Shown here piece by piece: positions 18,075-27,525 of a stretch of 44,715 nucleotides of DNA. The notes beneath the pieces are model-generated. The model did not search any database. It saw nothing but the letters and a program-made list of their open reading frames with translations, and had not been told where the DNA came from. The position numbers and the translations under genes were made by a program. Numbering within the stretch: position 1 is the first letter of the stretch; every line of letters starts with the position of its first letter. The stretch is from Rhodoferax sp. (lineage in GTDB: Bacteria > Pseudomonadota > Gammaproteobacteria > Burkholderiales > Burkholderiaceae_C), in contig SHXM01000005.1 of assembly GCA_009693325.1 (NCBI GenBank), forward strand, positions 1 through 44,715, given 5' to 3'.

Positions 18075-18785
18075 ACCTGCAAACACCTGGGTCCGCAGCG
18101 CGCCCAGGTCCAGCACCCGCAGGCCGCCGTACTCGATCCGGATCGAGCCCTCTGCGGCCAAAGCGCTTAACGCCTCGTTGACGCGCTGGCGTGACAGGCC
18201 GACCAAGTAGGCCAGCTCCTGCTGTGTGATGCTGAGCACCTCGCCCACGCCGGGATAGAGAACCGGGTTGAACAGCGCCGCCAGGCTGCGCGCCACGCGC
18301 AGGTTCGGACTGGGCATACGGTCAATCTCGCGTGCTGCGATGAACTGACCCAGGCGCTCGTTGAGCTGATTCATCACAAACCGGTTGAAGGCAATGGAGT
18401 TGTCTAGCAGCCAGTGAAAGGTCTCGACATGCAGACCTGCAACCCGGCTTTTGCGCAGGGCCTGCATGTTGTAGCGGTAGCTTTCGCGCTTGAGCGCCGT
18501 ACCCTCGCCAAACCAACCCCCTGGCGGAATGCCGGTGAAGGTCATGGTTTGTCCCTGCGCGCTGTCGCTGCTCATCTTGAGCAGGCCGTCGATCACGCCA
18601 AACCAGTAGGTGGCGGGGCGGCCCGCACGGCACACAAACTCACCGGCTTGCGCGTCGGCTATTTTTAAGTCTTGTGCGGCGCGTTCATGCTCGGCCGGCG
18701 CCAGCAGTGCCATCCAGGGGATGGCATGGGTCTCGGCCTCGGTGGGGCGGCGTTGGCGATGGTACAGGGGTGCCTGGGATCTCAT
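18072..18785 (-). CDS. Crp/Fnr family transcriptional regulator
   Basis: From ATG at 18785: cNMP-binding-like domain (DAQAGEFVCRAGRPATYWFGVIDGLLKMS...) and HTH LSITQQELAYLVGLSRQRVNEALSALAAEGSIRIEYGGLRVLDL. Confidence 0.93.
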   Translation of the reverse strand: MRSQAPLYHRQRRPTEAETHAIPWMALLAPAEHERAAQDLKIADAQAGEFVCRAGRPATYWFGVIDGLLKMSSDSAQGQTMTFTGIPPGGWFGEGTALKRESYRYNMQALRKSRVAGLHVETFHWLLDNSIAFNRFVMNQLNERLGQFIAAREIDRMPSPNLRVARSLAALFNPVLYPGVGEVLSITQQELAYLVGLSRQRVNEALSALAAEGSIRIEYGGLRVLDLGALRTQVFAG

Positions 18786-18843
18786 GGTGTCGCGCGGCTG
18801 TAAGTTGAACCGAAGGGAAAACACCTAGCAAATAGGCGTCAAA

Positions 18844-18861
18844 TTGTCGTTCAAACGACAA
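18844..18861. promoter_or_regulatory. perfect palindrome in divergent promoter region, candidate Crp/Fnr operator
   Basis: TTGTCGTT-CA-AACGACAA between the divergent starts at 18785 (-) and 18949 (+); flanked by two copies of GGCGTCAAA. Confidence 0.7.
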
Positions 18862-18948
18862 CATGGCGTCAAACAGATGCCTATCATTGGGCGTATTCAC
18901 GCTGGCAGTGCCACGCAGCGCGCTTGCACAAAAAGCCAAGGTTACGGG

Positions 18949-20895
18949 ATGCAGACCACTTTCCCTCAATTGTTATTTCAGCATGCCGTCCAGCGCCCGG
19001 GCGATGCGGCCATGCGCGAAAAAGAATACGGTATTTGGCAGGCCCTGAGCTGGGCCGATCTCGCCACCATGGTGTCGCACCTGGCCTGCGGCCTGCACCA
19101 AGCCGGTCTGCGCCGGGGGCAGCACATGGTGGTGGTGGGAGCCAACCGACCGCGCCTGTACGCAGCCATGCTGGCCGCGCAGTCCCTGGGTGCGGTGCCG
19201 ATCCCGCTGTACCAGGACGCAGCCGCTGCAGAGTGCGTGTTCCCAATCAACAACGCCGACGTGGCCTTCGCCTTTGCCGAGGACCAAGAGCAGGTCGACA
19301 AACTGCTGGAGGCACGTGCCCAGTGCCCAGGCCTGGCGCACATTTATTTTGATGACCCCCGCGGATTACGGAATTACGACGAGCCGGGTCTGGCCTCGCT
19401 GGATGAATTGTTGGCGGCCGGCCAGGCCTTCGCCGCGCTGCACCCGGATTTCGTCAAGAGTGAGGTGGCGCTGTCGCAGCCCCACGATGTGGCAGCCATG
19501 TTCTTCACCTCGGGCACCACTGGCAACCCCAAGGGCGTGGTGCACACCCACAACTCTTTGCTCGACCGGGCCCGTGCTGGCGCCGAGTTCGACCATTTAA
19601 CGCACCGCGAAGAGGTGCTGGCCTATTTGCCGCCAGCCTGGATCGGGCAGAACATCTTCAGCTATGCGCAGTGGCTGTCCTGTGGCTATGTGGTCAACTG
19701 CCCTGAATCGCCAGCCACGGTGACGATCGACCTCAAGGAAGTCGGGCCCACCTATTACTTTGCCCCGCCCAGGGTGTTTGAAGGCCTGTTGACCAGCGTG
19801 ATGATTCGCATGGAAGACGCCGGCACCCTCAAGCGCCATTTGTTTCATGCCTGCATGGCCTTGGCCAAGCGGGTTGGCCCGGCCTTGATGGACGGCGCGC
19901 CAGTCGGCTTGACCGACCGGCTCTTGTATGCGCTGGGCAATCTGCTGGTCTACGGCCCGCTGCGCAACACCCTGGGCTTGAGCCGGGTGCGCGTGGGCTA
20001 CACCGCAGGCGAGGCCATAGGCCCAGACCTGTTCACCTTCTACCGCTCGATTGGCATCAACCTCAAGCAACTCTACGGCTCGACCGAGACCGCCGTGTTT
20101 GTCTGCCTGCAGCCCGACCATGAAGCCCGCGCCGATACCGTGGGCGTGCCGATTGCCGGGGTTGAGATCAAGGTGTCTGACAACGGCGAAATCCTGGTCA
20201 AGTCACCCGGGCTGCTCAAGGAGTATTTCAAGAACCCGCAGGCCACGGCCGAGGTGCTCACCGCCGATGGCTGGTACCACACCAGCGACGCCGGTTTTCT
20301 GGATGCGCACGGCCACCTGAAGATCATCGACCGCGTGAAAGACGTCGGTCGCATTCGCGGCGGCGCCAACGACGGCGCCATCTTCGCGCCCAAATACGTG
20401 GAGAACAAGCTCAAGTTTTTTCCGCACATCAAGGAGGTGGTAGCCTACGGAGACGGTCGCGAGAAGGTCTGCGTCATGATCAACATCGACTTTGACGCAG
20501 TGGGCAATTGGGCCGAACGCCGCAACCTGCCCTACGCCGGCTACACCGACCTGGCGCAAAAGCCCGAGGTCTACCAGCTGATCAAAGACTGCGTGGAAAA
20601 AGTCAATGCCGACCTCAGCGCCGACACCCTGCTGGCTGGCAGCCAGGTCAGCCGCTTTCTGGTGCTGCACAAGGAACTCGATGCCGACGACGGCGAGCTG
20701 ACCCGCACCAACAAGGTCCGTCGCGGCTTTATTGCCGACAAATACCTGCCACTGGTCGACGCCTTGTACGGCGGCGCCAGCAGCCAGTTCATCACCACCC
20801 AAGTCAAGTTTGAGGATGGGCGCACCGGCAGCGTTAGCGCCACCCTGCGCATCGATGACGCCAAAACCTTCGCCCCGGTAAAGGCAGCTGCATGA
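18949..20895 (+). CDS. AMP-dependent acyl-CoA synthetase (long-chain fatty-acid-CoA ligase-like)
   Basis: From ATG at 18949: MQTTFPQLLFQHAVQRPGDAAMREKEYGIWQALSWADLA; AAMFFTSGTTGNPKGVVHTHNSL; QLYGSTETAVFV; GWYHTSDAGFLDAHGHLKIIDRVKD. Confidence 0.94.
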   Translation: MQTTFPQLLFQHAVQRPGDAAMREKEYGIWQALSWADLATMVSHLACGLHQAGLRRGQHMVVVGANRPRLYAAMLAAQSLGAVPIPLYQDAAAAECVFPINNADVAFAFAEDQEQVDKLLEARAQCPGLAHIYFDDPRGLRNYDEPGLASLDELLAAGQAFAALHPDFVKSEVALSQPHDVAAMFFTSGTTGNPKGVVHTHNSLLDRARAGAEFDHLTHREEVLAYLPPAWIGQNIFSYAQWLSCGYVVNCPESPATVTIDLKEVGPTYYFAPPRVFEGLLTSVMIRMEDAGTLKRHLFHACMALAKRVGPALMDGAPVGLTDRLLYALGNLLVYGPLRNTLGLSRVRVGYTAGEAIGPDLFTFYRSIGINLKQLYGSTETAVFVCLQPDHEARADTVGVPIAGVEIKVSDNGEILVKSPGLLKEYFKNPQATAEVLTADGWYHTSDAGFLDAHGHLKIIDRVKDVGRIRGGANDGAIFAPKYVENKLKFFPHIKEVVAYGDGREKVCVMINIDFDAVGNWAERRNLPYAGYTDLAQKPEVYQLIKDCVEKVNADLSADTLLAGSQVSRFLVLHKELDADDGELTRTNKVRRGFIADKYLPLVDALYGGASSQFITTQVKFEDGRTGSVSATLRIDDAKTFAPVKAAA

Positions 20896-21677
20896 GTGCC
20901 AAAAAGACCGGCGATGTGGTGCTCGATGCCAAGAACATCTCCCTGAGTTTTGGTGGCGTCAAGGCGCTGACCGACATCTCCTTTGATGTGCGTGAACACG
21001 AGGTACGCGCCATCATCGGGCCCAACGGTGCTGGCAAGAGCTCCATGCTCAATTGCATCAATGGGGTGTACACGCCGCAGCAGGGCACCATCAGCTTCAT
21101 GGGTCAGACCTTTGACCATATGGACAGCCATCAGGTGGCGGTGATGGGCATTGCCCGCACCTTCCAGAATCTGGCGCTGTTCAAGGGCATGAGCGTGATC
21201 GACAACATCATGACTGGGCGCAACCTGTGCATCAAGAGCAATCTATTTTGGCAAGCGCTGCGCATCGGACCGGCCCAACGCGAGGAAGAGCGACACCGCG
21301 AGTTTGTGGAGCACATCATTGATTTTTTAGAAATCCAGGCTTACCGCAAAACGCCGGTGGGCCAATTGCCCTACGGCTTGCAAAAAAGGGTCGACCTGGG
21401 CCGCGCGTTGGCCATGGAGCCCCGGGTGTTGCTGCTTGATGAGCCCATGGCCGGCATGAACGTGGAAGAAAAACAGGACATGTGCCGCTTTGTGCTCGAC
21501 GTGAACCAAGAGTACGGCACCACAGTGGTGCTGATCGAGCACGACATGGGGGTGGTGATGGACATCTCTGACCGGGTGGTGGTGCTCGACTACGGAAAAA
21601 AAATTGGTGACGGCACATCGGATGAAGTACGCAACAGCGAGGAAGTGATCAGCGCCTATCTGGGCACCAGCCACTAA
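20892..21677 (+). CDS. livG: branched-chain amino acid-type ABC transporter ATP-binding protein LivG
   Basis: NISLSFGGVKALTDISFDVREHEVRAIIGPNGAGKSSMLNCINGVYTPQQG; signature QLPYGLQKRVDLGRALAMEPRVLLLDEPMAGMN. Confidence 0.93.
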   Translation: MSAKKTGDVVLDAKNISLSFGGVKALTDISFDVREHEVRAIIGPNGAGKSSMLNCINGVYTPQQGTISFMGQTFDHMDSHQVAVMGIARTFQNLALFKGMSVIDNIMTGRNLCIKSNLFWQALRIGPAQREEERHREFVEHIIDFLEIQAYRKTPVGQLPYGLQKRVDLGRALAMEPRVLLLDEPMAGMNVEEKQDMCRFVLDVNQEYGTTVVLIEHDMGVVMDISDRVVVLDYGKKIGDGTSDEVRNSEEVISAYLGTSH

Positions 21678-21682
21678 AGCAC

Positions 21683-22612
21683 ATGGCATTCTTTCTTGAA
21701 ACTTTGTTGGGCGGCCTGATGGCCGGCATGCTGTATTCACTCGTGGCGCTGGGCTTTGTGCTGATTTACAAGGCCTCGGGCGTGTTCAATTTTGCGCAGG
21801 GCGCCATGGTGCTGTTTGCGGCGCTGGCCATGGCCCGCTTTGCCGAATGGATTCCAGCCTGGACCGGCCTGAGCAGCCCGGTCTTGGCCAATGTGCTGGC
21901 CTTTATGGTGGCGGGGGCGATCATGTTTGTGGTGGCCTGGCTGATCGAGCGTCTGGCCTTACGCCATCTGGTCAACCAGGAGGGCACCACCCTGCTGATG
22001 GCCACCCTGGGCATCAGCTACTTTCTGGACGGCATTGGCCAGACCCTGTTTGGCAGCACCATTTACAAGATTGACATCGGCATGCCCAAAGACCCGATCT
22101 TTGTACTCGACACGGTGTTCCCCGGCGGTATTTTGATCAACAAGGAAGACCTGTATGCAGCCCTGATCGCGGCCCTGCTGGTGACGGGACTCAGCCTTTT
22201 CTTCCAAAAAACCGCCACCGGCCGTGCCCTGCGCGCGGTGGCCGACGACCATCAGGCGGCGCAAAGCATCGGTATTCCGCTCAACCGCATTTGGGTGATC
22301 GTCTGGTGCGTGGCCGGGGTGGTGGCGCTGGTGGCCGGCATGATCTGGGGCAGCAAGCTGGGCGTGCAGTTTTCCCTGACCACCGTGGCGCTGCGTGCCC
22401 TGCCGGTGGTGATTCTCGGCGGTCTGACCTCGGTGCCCGGCGCCATCATCGGCGGACTGATCATCGGCGTGGGCGAGAAACTCTCCGAGGTGTTCCTGGG
22501 CCCCTATGTGGGCGGCGGCATCGAGATCTGGTTCGCCTACGTGCTGGCCCTGGCGTTTTTGATGTTTCGCCCCCAGGGACTGTTTGGTGAAAAAATTATT
22601 GACCGAGTATGA
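21683..22612 (+). CDS. livH: branched-chain amino acid-type ABC transporter permease LivH
   Basis: 309 aa; LETLLGGLMAGMLYSLVALGFVLIYKASGVFNFAQGAMVLFAAL; SIGIPLNRIWVIVWCVAG. Confidence 0.94.
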   Translation: MAFFLETLLGGLMAGMLYSLVALGFVLIYKASGVFNFAQGAMVLFAALAMARFAEWIPAWTGLSSPVLANVLAFMVAGAIMFVVAWLIERLALRHLVNQEGTTLLMATLGISYFLDGIGQTLFGSTIYKIDIGMPKDPIFVLDTVFPGGILINKEDLYAALIAALLVTGLSLFFQKTATGRALRAVADDHQAAQSIGIPLNRIWVIVWCVAGVVALVAGMIWGSKLGVQFSLTTVALRALPVVILGGLTSVPGAIIGGLIIGVGEKLSEVFLGPYVGGGIEIWFAYVLALAFLMFRPQGLFGEKIIDRV

Positions 22613-22615
22613 AAC

Positions 22616-22726
22616 CTTGCGGGACAGACCAAGATTTGCGCAGCGAATTTGCTCTGTCCCCAACTAAGCAGACGAACTTGCGGGACAGACCAAGATTTGC
22701 GCAGCGAATTTGCTCTGTCCCCAACT
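22616..22726. repeat. doublet of about 50-bp direct repeats, each a hairpin (REP-like)
   Basis: CTTGCGGGACAGACCAAGATTTGCGCAGCGAATTTGCTCTGTCCCCAACT at 22616-22665 and 22677-22726 (identical, period 61); each carries the stem GGGACAGA...TCTGTCCC. Confidence 0.85.
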
Positions 22727-22754
22727 GAATAGATGGAAGAAAAGAAAGATTTCG

Positions 22755-23831
22755 ATGTTTTACAGAGAAAACGGCCAGTTCAGAACCACTTACCGGGCCG
22801 ACCAGCAAATATTTCCGATCAGCCAAGACCGCTGGGCGATTTTTGCCCTGCTGGTGGTCGCGGTTGTTGGTGTGCCCTTGTTCGCCGATGAATATATGTT
22901 GCGCGCAATTTTCATCCCCTTCCTGATTTTGTCCCTGGCTGCTTTGGGCGTGAATATTTTGGTGGGCTATTGCGGCCAGATTTCACTTGGTTCTGGCGCC
23001 TTCATGGCTGTTGGTGCCTACGCTGCGTACAACATGTATGTGCGCATTGATGGCATGCCAGTCATCCTGGCCTTGCTGACTGGCGGCTTTTTCGCGACTT
23101 TGGTGGGAATCTTGTTTGGCATTCCCAGTTTGCGTGTGAAAGGCCTTTATTTGGCACTGGCCACGCTTGCCGCACAGTTTTTTTGCGACTGGGCGTTTTT
23201 GCGCGTGAATTGGTTTACCAACAACAGCACCTCGGGTTCGGTGGCTGTCGCCGAATTCAATGTCGCAGGCTGGGCGATTACCTCGCCCGCGAGCCGGTAT
23301 TTGTTTTGTCTGGGATTTGTGTTGGTATTCGGCGTGTTGGCCAAAAACCTCGTGCGAGGTGCCATAGGGCGTGAATGGATGGCGATTCGAGACATGGACG
23401 TGGCCGCCGCGGTGATCGGCATCCGTCCGATGTATGCCAAGCTCAGTGCTTTCGCCGTAAGTTCATTCATTGTGGGCGTCGCTGGAGGGCTGTGGGGCTT
23501 TGTCCACCTCGGCGCCTGGGAGCCAGCAGCGTTTTCGATAGATCGATCCTTTCAAATGCTCTTCATGGTCATCATCGGCGGGCTGGGCTCTATCATGGGC
23601 AGCTTTTTTGGTGCCGCCTTCATCGTCGCGCTGCCAATTTTTCTGAATCAATTTTTGCCTCTCTTGGGTGTGCCTTTTGGCCTCACTGTGTCTACCGCTT
23701 TTCTCTCCCATGCCGAATCGATGGCCTTTGGCGCCTTGATTGTCTGGTTTTTGATCGTCGAGCCGCACGGCCTGGCGAAACTGTGGAGCGTGGGTAAGCA
23801 AAAAATGCGGCTTTGGCCTTTCCCCCATTGA
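22755..23831 (+). CDS. livM: branched-chain amino acid-type ABC transporter permease LivM
   Basis: From ATG at 22755: IPFLILSLAALGVNILVGYCGQISLGSGAFMAVGAYAAYNM; FAVSSFIVGVAGGLWGF; MLFMVIIGGLGSIMGSFFGAAFI. Confidence 0.93.
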   Translation: MFYRENGQFRTTYRADQQIFPISQDRWAIFALLVVAVVGVPLFADEYMLRAIFIPFLILSLAALGVNILVGYCGQISLGSGAFMAVGAYAAYNMYVRIDGMPVILALLTGGFFATLVGILFGIPSLRVKGLYLALATLAAQFFCDWAFLRVNWFTNNSTSGSVAVAEFNVAGWAITSPASRYLFCLGFVLVFGVLAKNLVRGAIGREWMAIRDMDVAAAVIGIRPMYAKLSAFAVSSFIVGVAGGLWGFVHLGAWEPAAFSIDRSFQMLFMVIIGGLGSIMGSFFGAAFIVALPIFLNQFLPLLGVPFGLTVSTAFLSHAESMAFGALIVWFLIVEPHGLAKLWSVGKQKMRLWPFPH

Positions 23832-23902
23832 TTAGGCCAGGCAAGTGGTTGTTTTGTTCGTTAACCAAAGGTGCGTCCGCACCGCTATTTGAGGAGACTG
23901 TC

Positions 23903-25219
23903 ATGAAAATACGTAACATCGCGATGGCCGGGTTGCTGGCTGCCACTGGCGCCACAGCCCTGGCGCAGGCTAAGGAGCAGTTTTTCCCGGTTCTAACCGG
24001 TCGAACTGGCCCGGTTGCGCCCAATGCTGCCCCCTGGGCAAATGGACATAACGACTACATGAAGCTGGTCAACGCGCGGGGCGGCATCAATGGTGTCAAG
24101 ACTTTGCTGGAGGAGTGTGAAACCGCTTACGACACCGCCCGCGGTGTGGAGTGTTACGAGCGCCTCAAGGGCAAACACGGTGGCGCCACGGTGTTCCAGC
24201 CCTTGTCCACTGGCATCACATTTGCGCTGACCGAAAAGATCCCCGGCGACAAAATTCCCATTATTACCTCGGGCTATGGCCGAAGTGATTCAGCGGATGG
24301 CGGCATTTTCAAGTGGAACTTCCCCCTGATTGGGCACTACTGGGTAGCTGGGGATGCCGTGCTCAAGCACATTGGCAACAAGGTCGGCGGCATGGAAAAC
24401 CTCAAAGGAAAGAAAATTGGCGTCGGCTATCACGACAGCGCTTTTGGCAAAGAGGTCCTGCCAATTTTGCAGGAGCGGGCAGCGCAATATGGTTTCTCTT
24501 TGCTGTTGTTGCCCATTGCGCCTCCCGGCGTTGAGCAAAAAGCTACATGGCTCCAAGTGCGCCAGCAGCAACCTGACTACGTGATTTTGCAGACCTGGGG
24601 TGTGATGACGGCGGCTTCCGTGAAAGAGGCGCAGGCGGTGGGCTACCCTAGAGAAAAAATGTTTGGTACCTGGTGGTCGGGCGCTGAGCCTGATTTGAAG
24701 GATGTTGGGCAGGGTGCCAAGGGCTACAACGCGGTCATGATGCAGCATGGTGCCGAGCCGCAGTCGGCCGTGGTCAAGGAAATTTTGGAGAAGGTGCATG
24801 CCAAGGGGCAGGGAACCGGGGCCAAGGAGGAGGTTGGTGAGGTGCTCTACATGCGCGGTGTAATCGGAGCCATGTTGGCAACGGAAGGTGTTCGTGCAGC
24901 CCAGGAGCGTTTTGGAAAGGGCAAGGTTGTCACGGGTGAGCAGGCCCGCTGGGGCTATGAAAACCTCAACCTGACCCAGGCCAAACTCGACACCCTGGGT
25001 TTCAAGGGCGTGATGCGACCGGTTTCCACCAACTGCGTTGACCACATGGGTGCGGCCTGGGCGCGGGTGCACACCTGGGACGGGGCCAAGTTTGTCTGGA
25101 GTTCCGATTGGCTGCAGGCCGATGAACAAGTGATCAGGCCCTTGGTCAGGAATTCGGCAGACAAATACGCCGCCGAGAAAAAACTGACACGCCGCACCCC
25201 GGCGGACTGCCAGTCCTGA
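23903..25219 (+). CDS. ABC transporter substrate-binding protein (branched-chain amino acid/aromatic-type)
   Basis: RBS gaggag; signal peptide MKIRNIAMAGLLAATGATALAQA; periplasmic-binding fold type I pattern; located between livM and livF. Confidence 0.9.
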   Translation: MKIRNIAMAGLLAATGATALAQAKEQFFPVLTGRTGPVAPNAAPWANGHNDYMKLVNARGGINGVKTLLEECETAYDTARGVECYERLKGKHGGATVFQPLSTGITFALTEKIPGDKIPIITSGYGRSDSADGGIFKWNFPLIGHYWVAGDAVLKHIGNKVGGMENLKGKKIGVGYHDSAFGKEVLPILQERAAQYGFSLLLLPIAPPGVEQKATWLQVRQQQPDYVILQTWGVMTAASVKEAQAVGYPREKMFGTWWSGAEPDLKDVGQGAKGYNAVMMQHGAEPQSAVVKEILEKVHAKGQGTGAKEEVGEVLYMRGVIGAMLATEGVRAAQERFGKGKVVTGEQARWGYENLNLTQAKLDTLGFKGVMRPVSTNCVDHMGAAWARVHTWDGAKFVWSSDWLQADEQVIRPLVRNSADKYAAEKKLTRRTPADCQS

Positions 25220-25227
25220 TGACCGAT

Positions 25228-25260
25228 CTGTCAGTCCGGGCAGCTTGCCCGGACTGACAG
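25228..25260. repeat. perfect 15-bp stem hairpin
   Basis: CTGTCAGTCCGGGCA-GCT-TGCCCGGACTGACAG. Confidence 0.85.
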
Positions 25261-25261
25261 T

Positions 25262-25297
25262 CCAACCGGCAGCGCTGCGCGCAACGCTGCCGGTTGG
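25262..25297. repeat. perfect 13-bp stem hairpin adjacent to the previous one
   Basis: CCAACCGGCAGCG-CTGCGCGCAA-CGCTGCCGGTTGG. Confidence 0.85.
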
Positions 25298-25313
25298 CAA
25301 ACAGCAAGGATTT

Positions 25314-26123
25314 ATGGACACCCCCACAACAGTGCTCAACGTCAATGGCATTGAGGTCATCTACAGCCATGTTATTTTGGTGCTCAAGGGTGTTTCCCTG
25401 CAGGTGCCCGATGGCAAAATTGTGGCTATTTTGGGAGGCAACGGCGCGGGGAAAACCACCACGTTGCGCGCCGTGTCCAACCTGCTGCGCGGCGAACGCG
25501 GCGCTGTGACCAAGGGCTCGATTGAGCTGCGCGGCGAGCGCATCGAGAACCTGTCGCCGGCCGACCTGGTGCAGCGGGGCGTGGTGCAGGTGATGGAGGG
25601 GCGGCACTGCTTTGCCCACCTGACCATCGAAGAAAACCTGCTCACCGGCGGCTACACCCGTAAAGACAGGGCCGAGATTGCCCGCAACCTGGAAAAGGTG
25701 TACGCCTACTTTCCGCGCCTCAAAATGCGCCGCACCAGCCAGGCCGCCTACACCTCGGGTGGCGAGCAGCAGATGTGTGCCATCGGCCGGGCCCTGATGG
25801 CCAGCCCGAGCATGGTGCTGCTCGACGAGCCCTCGATGGGCCTGGCACCGCAGATCGTGCAAGAGGTGTTCGAGATCGTCAAAGACCTCAACCAAAAAGA
25901 GCGGGTCACCTTTTTGCTGGCCGAGCAGAACACCAACATGGCGCTGCGCTACGCCGACTACGGCTACATCATGGAATCGGGTCGGGTGGTGATGGACGGC
26001 GTGGCGAGTGACCTGGCCAACAACGAAGACGTCAAGGAGTTCTACCTGGGCGTGGGCGGTGGCGAGCGCAAGAGCTTTAAAGACGTGAAGAGTTACAAGC
26101 GGCGCAAGCGCTGGCTGGCCTGA
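25314..26123 (+). CDS. livF: branched-chain amino acid-type ABC transporter ATP-binding protein LivF
   Basis: From ATG at 25314: VPDGKIVAILGGNGAGKTTTLRAVSNLL; YTSGGEQQMCAIGRALMASPSMVLLDEPSMGLAPQIVQEVFEIV. Confidence 0.93.
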   Translation: MDTPTTVLNVNGIEVIYSHVILVLKGVSLQVPDGKIVAILGGNGAGKTTTLRAVSNLLRGERGAVTKGSIELRGERIENLSPADLVQRGVVQVMEGRHCFAHLTIEENLLTGGYTRKDRAEIARNLEKVYAYFPRLKMRRTSQAAYTSGGEQQMCAIGRALMASPSMVLLDEPSMGLAPQIVQEVFEIVKDLNQKERVTFLLAEQNTNMALRYADYGYIMESGRVVMDGVASDLANNEDVKEFYLGVGGGERKSFKDVKSYKRRKRWLA

Positions 26124-26134
26124 GGAAGACGCCC

Positions 26135-27391
26135 ATGACGACTTTTTTTGACATGCTAGAAACCCGCGAGCCAGCCCAGCGCGAGGCCGCACTGATGGCC
26201 GCCTTGCCAGCGCAGGTGGCCCATGCCAAGCAGGCCGCGGCCGCGCTGGCACAAATTCTGGCGGCGGTGGATCCTGCCGCCGTGACCAGCCGGCAGGCCC
26301 TGGCGCAGCTGCCGGTGACGCGCAAGCACGAGCTGCTGGAGCGCCAGCAGGCCAGCCGTGCCGTGGCCGGCGGCGATGTGTTTGGCGGCTTCAGCACCCT
26401 GGGCTATGGCGCGCAGATGCCGCGCCTGTTTGCCAGCCCGGGCCCGATTTACGAGCCCGAAGGCGCGGGCCGTGACTACTGGCGCATGGCGCGGGCCATT
26501 TTTGCCGCGGGGTTTCGCCCGGGTGAGCTGATTCACAACTGTTTCAGCTACCACTTTGTGCCGGCCGGCTCGATGATGGAGTCGGGCGCCCATGCGTTGG
26601 GCTGCACCGTGTTTGCGGGCGGCACCGGCCAGACCGAGCAGCAGGTGCAGGCCATGGCGCAGTTGCAGCCGGCGGGCTACATCGGCACCCCGAGCTTTTT
26701 GAAAATCATTGTCGACAAGGCCGCCGAGATGGGCGTGGCCCTGCCCAGCGTCACCAAGGCCATGTTTGGCGGTGAGGCGTACCCGCCCTCGCTGCGAGAC
26801 TGGTTTGCCGCGCGCGGGATTGCCGGCTACCAGTGCTATGCCACCGCCGATGTCGGCTCGATCGCGTTTGAGACCGCCGCCCGAGAGGGTCTGGTGCTCG
26901 ACGAGGGCGTGATTGTGGAGATCGTGCGCCCCGGCACCGGCGACCCGGTGGCCGACGGCGAAGTTGGTGAGCTGGTGGTGACCAGCCTGAACCCGGCCTA
27001 CCCGCTGATCCGCTTTGGCACGGGCGACCTGTCGGCGGTGCTGGCCGGACCCTGCCCCACGGGGCGTACCAACACCCGCATCAAGGGCTGGATGGGTCGG
27101 GCCGACCAGACCACCAAAATTCGCGGCATGTTTGTGCACCCGGCTCAGGTGGATGCTATTGCCAAGCGCTTCCCAGAGGTCGTCCGGGCGCGGCTGGTGG
27201 TCACCGGCGAGATGGCCAACGACGCCATGACGCTCAAGGTCGAGACGGCGGGCGAGCCAGCGGCGCTGGCCAGCCGCATTGGGGAGGCCATTCGCGACAT
27301 CACCAAGTTGCGCGGCGATGTCGAACTGCTGCCACTGGGTAGCCTGCCCAATGACGGCAAGGTGATTGAGGACGCCCGGAGTTACAAATAG
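26135..27391 (+). CDS. phenylacetate-CoA ligase (PaaK)-like AMP-binding protein
   Basis: 418 aa; LPVTRKHELLERQ, FHxVPAGSMMESGA, GGEAYPPSLRDWF, GEVGELVVTSLNPAYPLIRFGTGDLSAVL, GWMGRADQTTKIRGMFVHPAQV. Confidence 0.9.
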   Translation: MTTFFDMLETREPAQREAALMAALPAQVAHAKQAAAALAQILAAVDPAAVTSRQALAQLPVTRKHELLERQQASRAVAGGDVFGGFSTLGYGAQMPRLFASPGPIYEPEGAGRDYWRMARAIFAAGFRPGELIHNCFSYHFVPAGSMMESGAHALGCTVFAGGTGQTEQQVQAMAQLQPAGYIGTPSFLKIIVDKAAEMGVALPSVTKAMFGGEAYPPSLRDWFAARGIAGYQCYATADVGSIAFETAAREGLVLDEGVIVEIVRPGTGDPVADGEVGELVVTSLNPAYPLIRFGTGDLSAVLAGPCPTGRTNTRIKGWMGRADQTTKIRGMFVHPAQVDAIAKRFPEVVRARLVVTGEMANDAMTLKVETAGEPAALASRIGEAIRDITKLRGDVELLPLGSLPNDGKVIEDARSYK

Positions 27392-27525
27392 GTGAGATGC
27401 AAGTTGGAAGGCTTGACTTGCGATAAGCTCGCGTCAATCCGTCGTCGGCCTAGGTAGTTTCCGCATTGCGCGCAAGGCCTGGCCCCGCTACCCTTTGCTG
27501 TGTTTGTTTAAATTGGAGACTTGAA

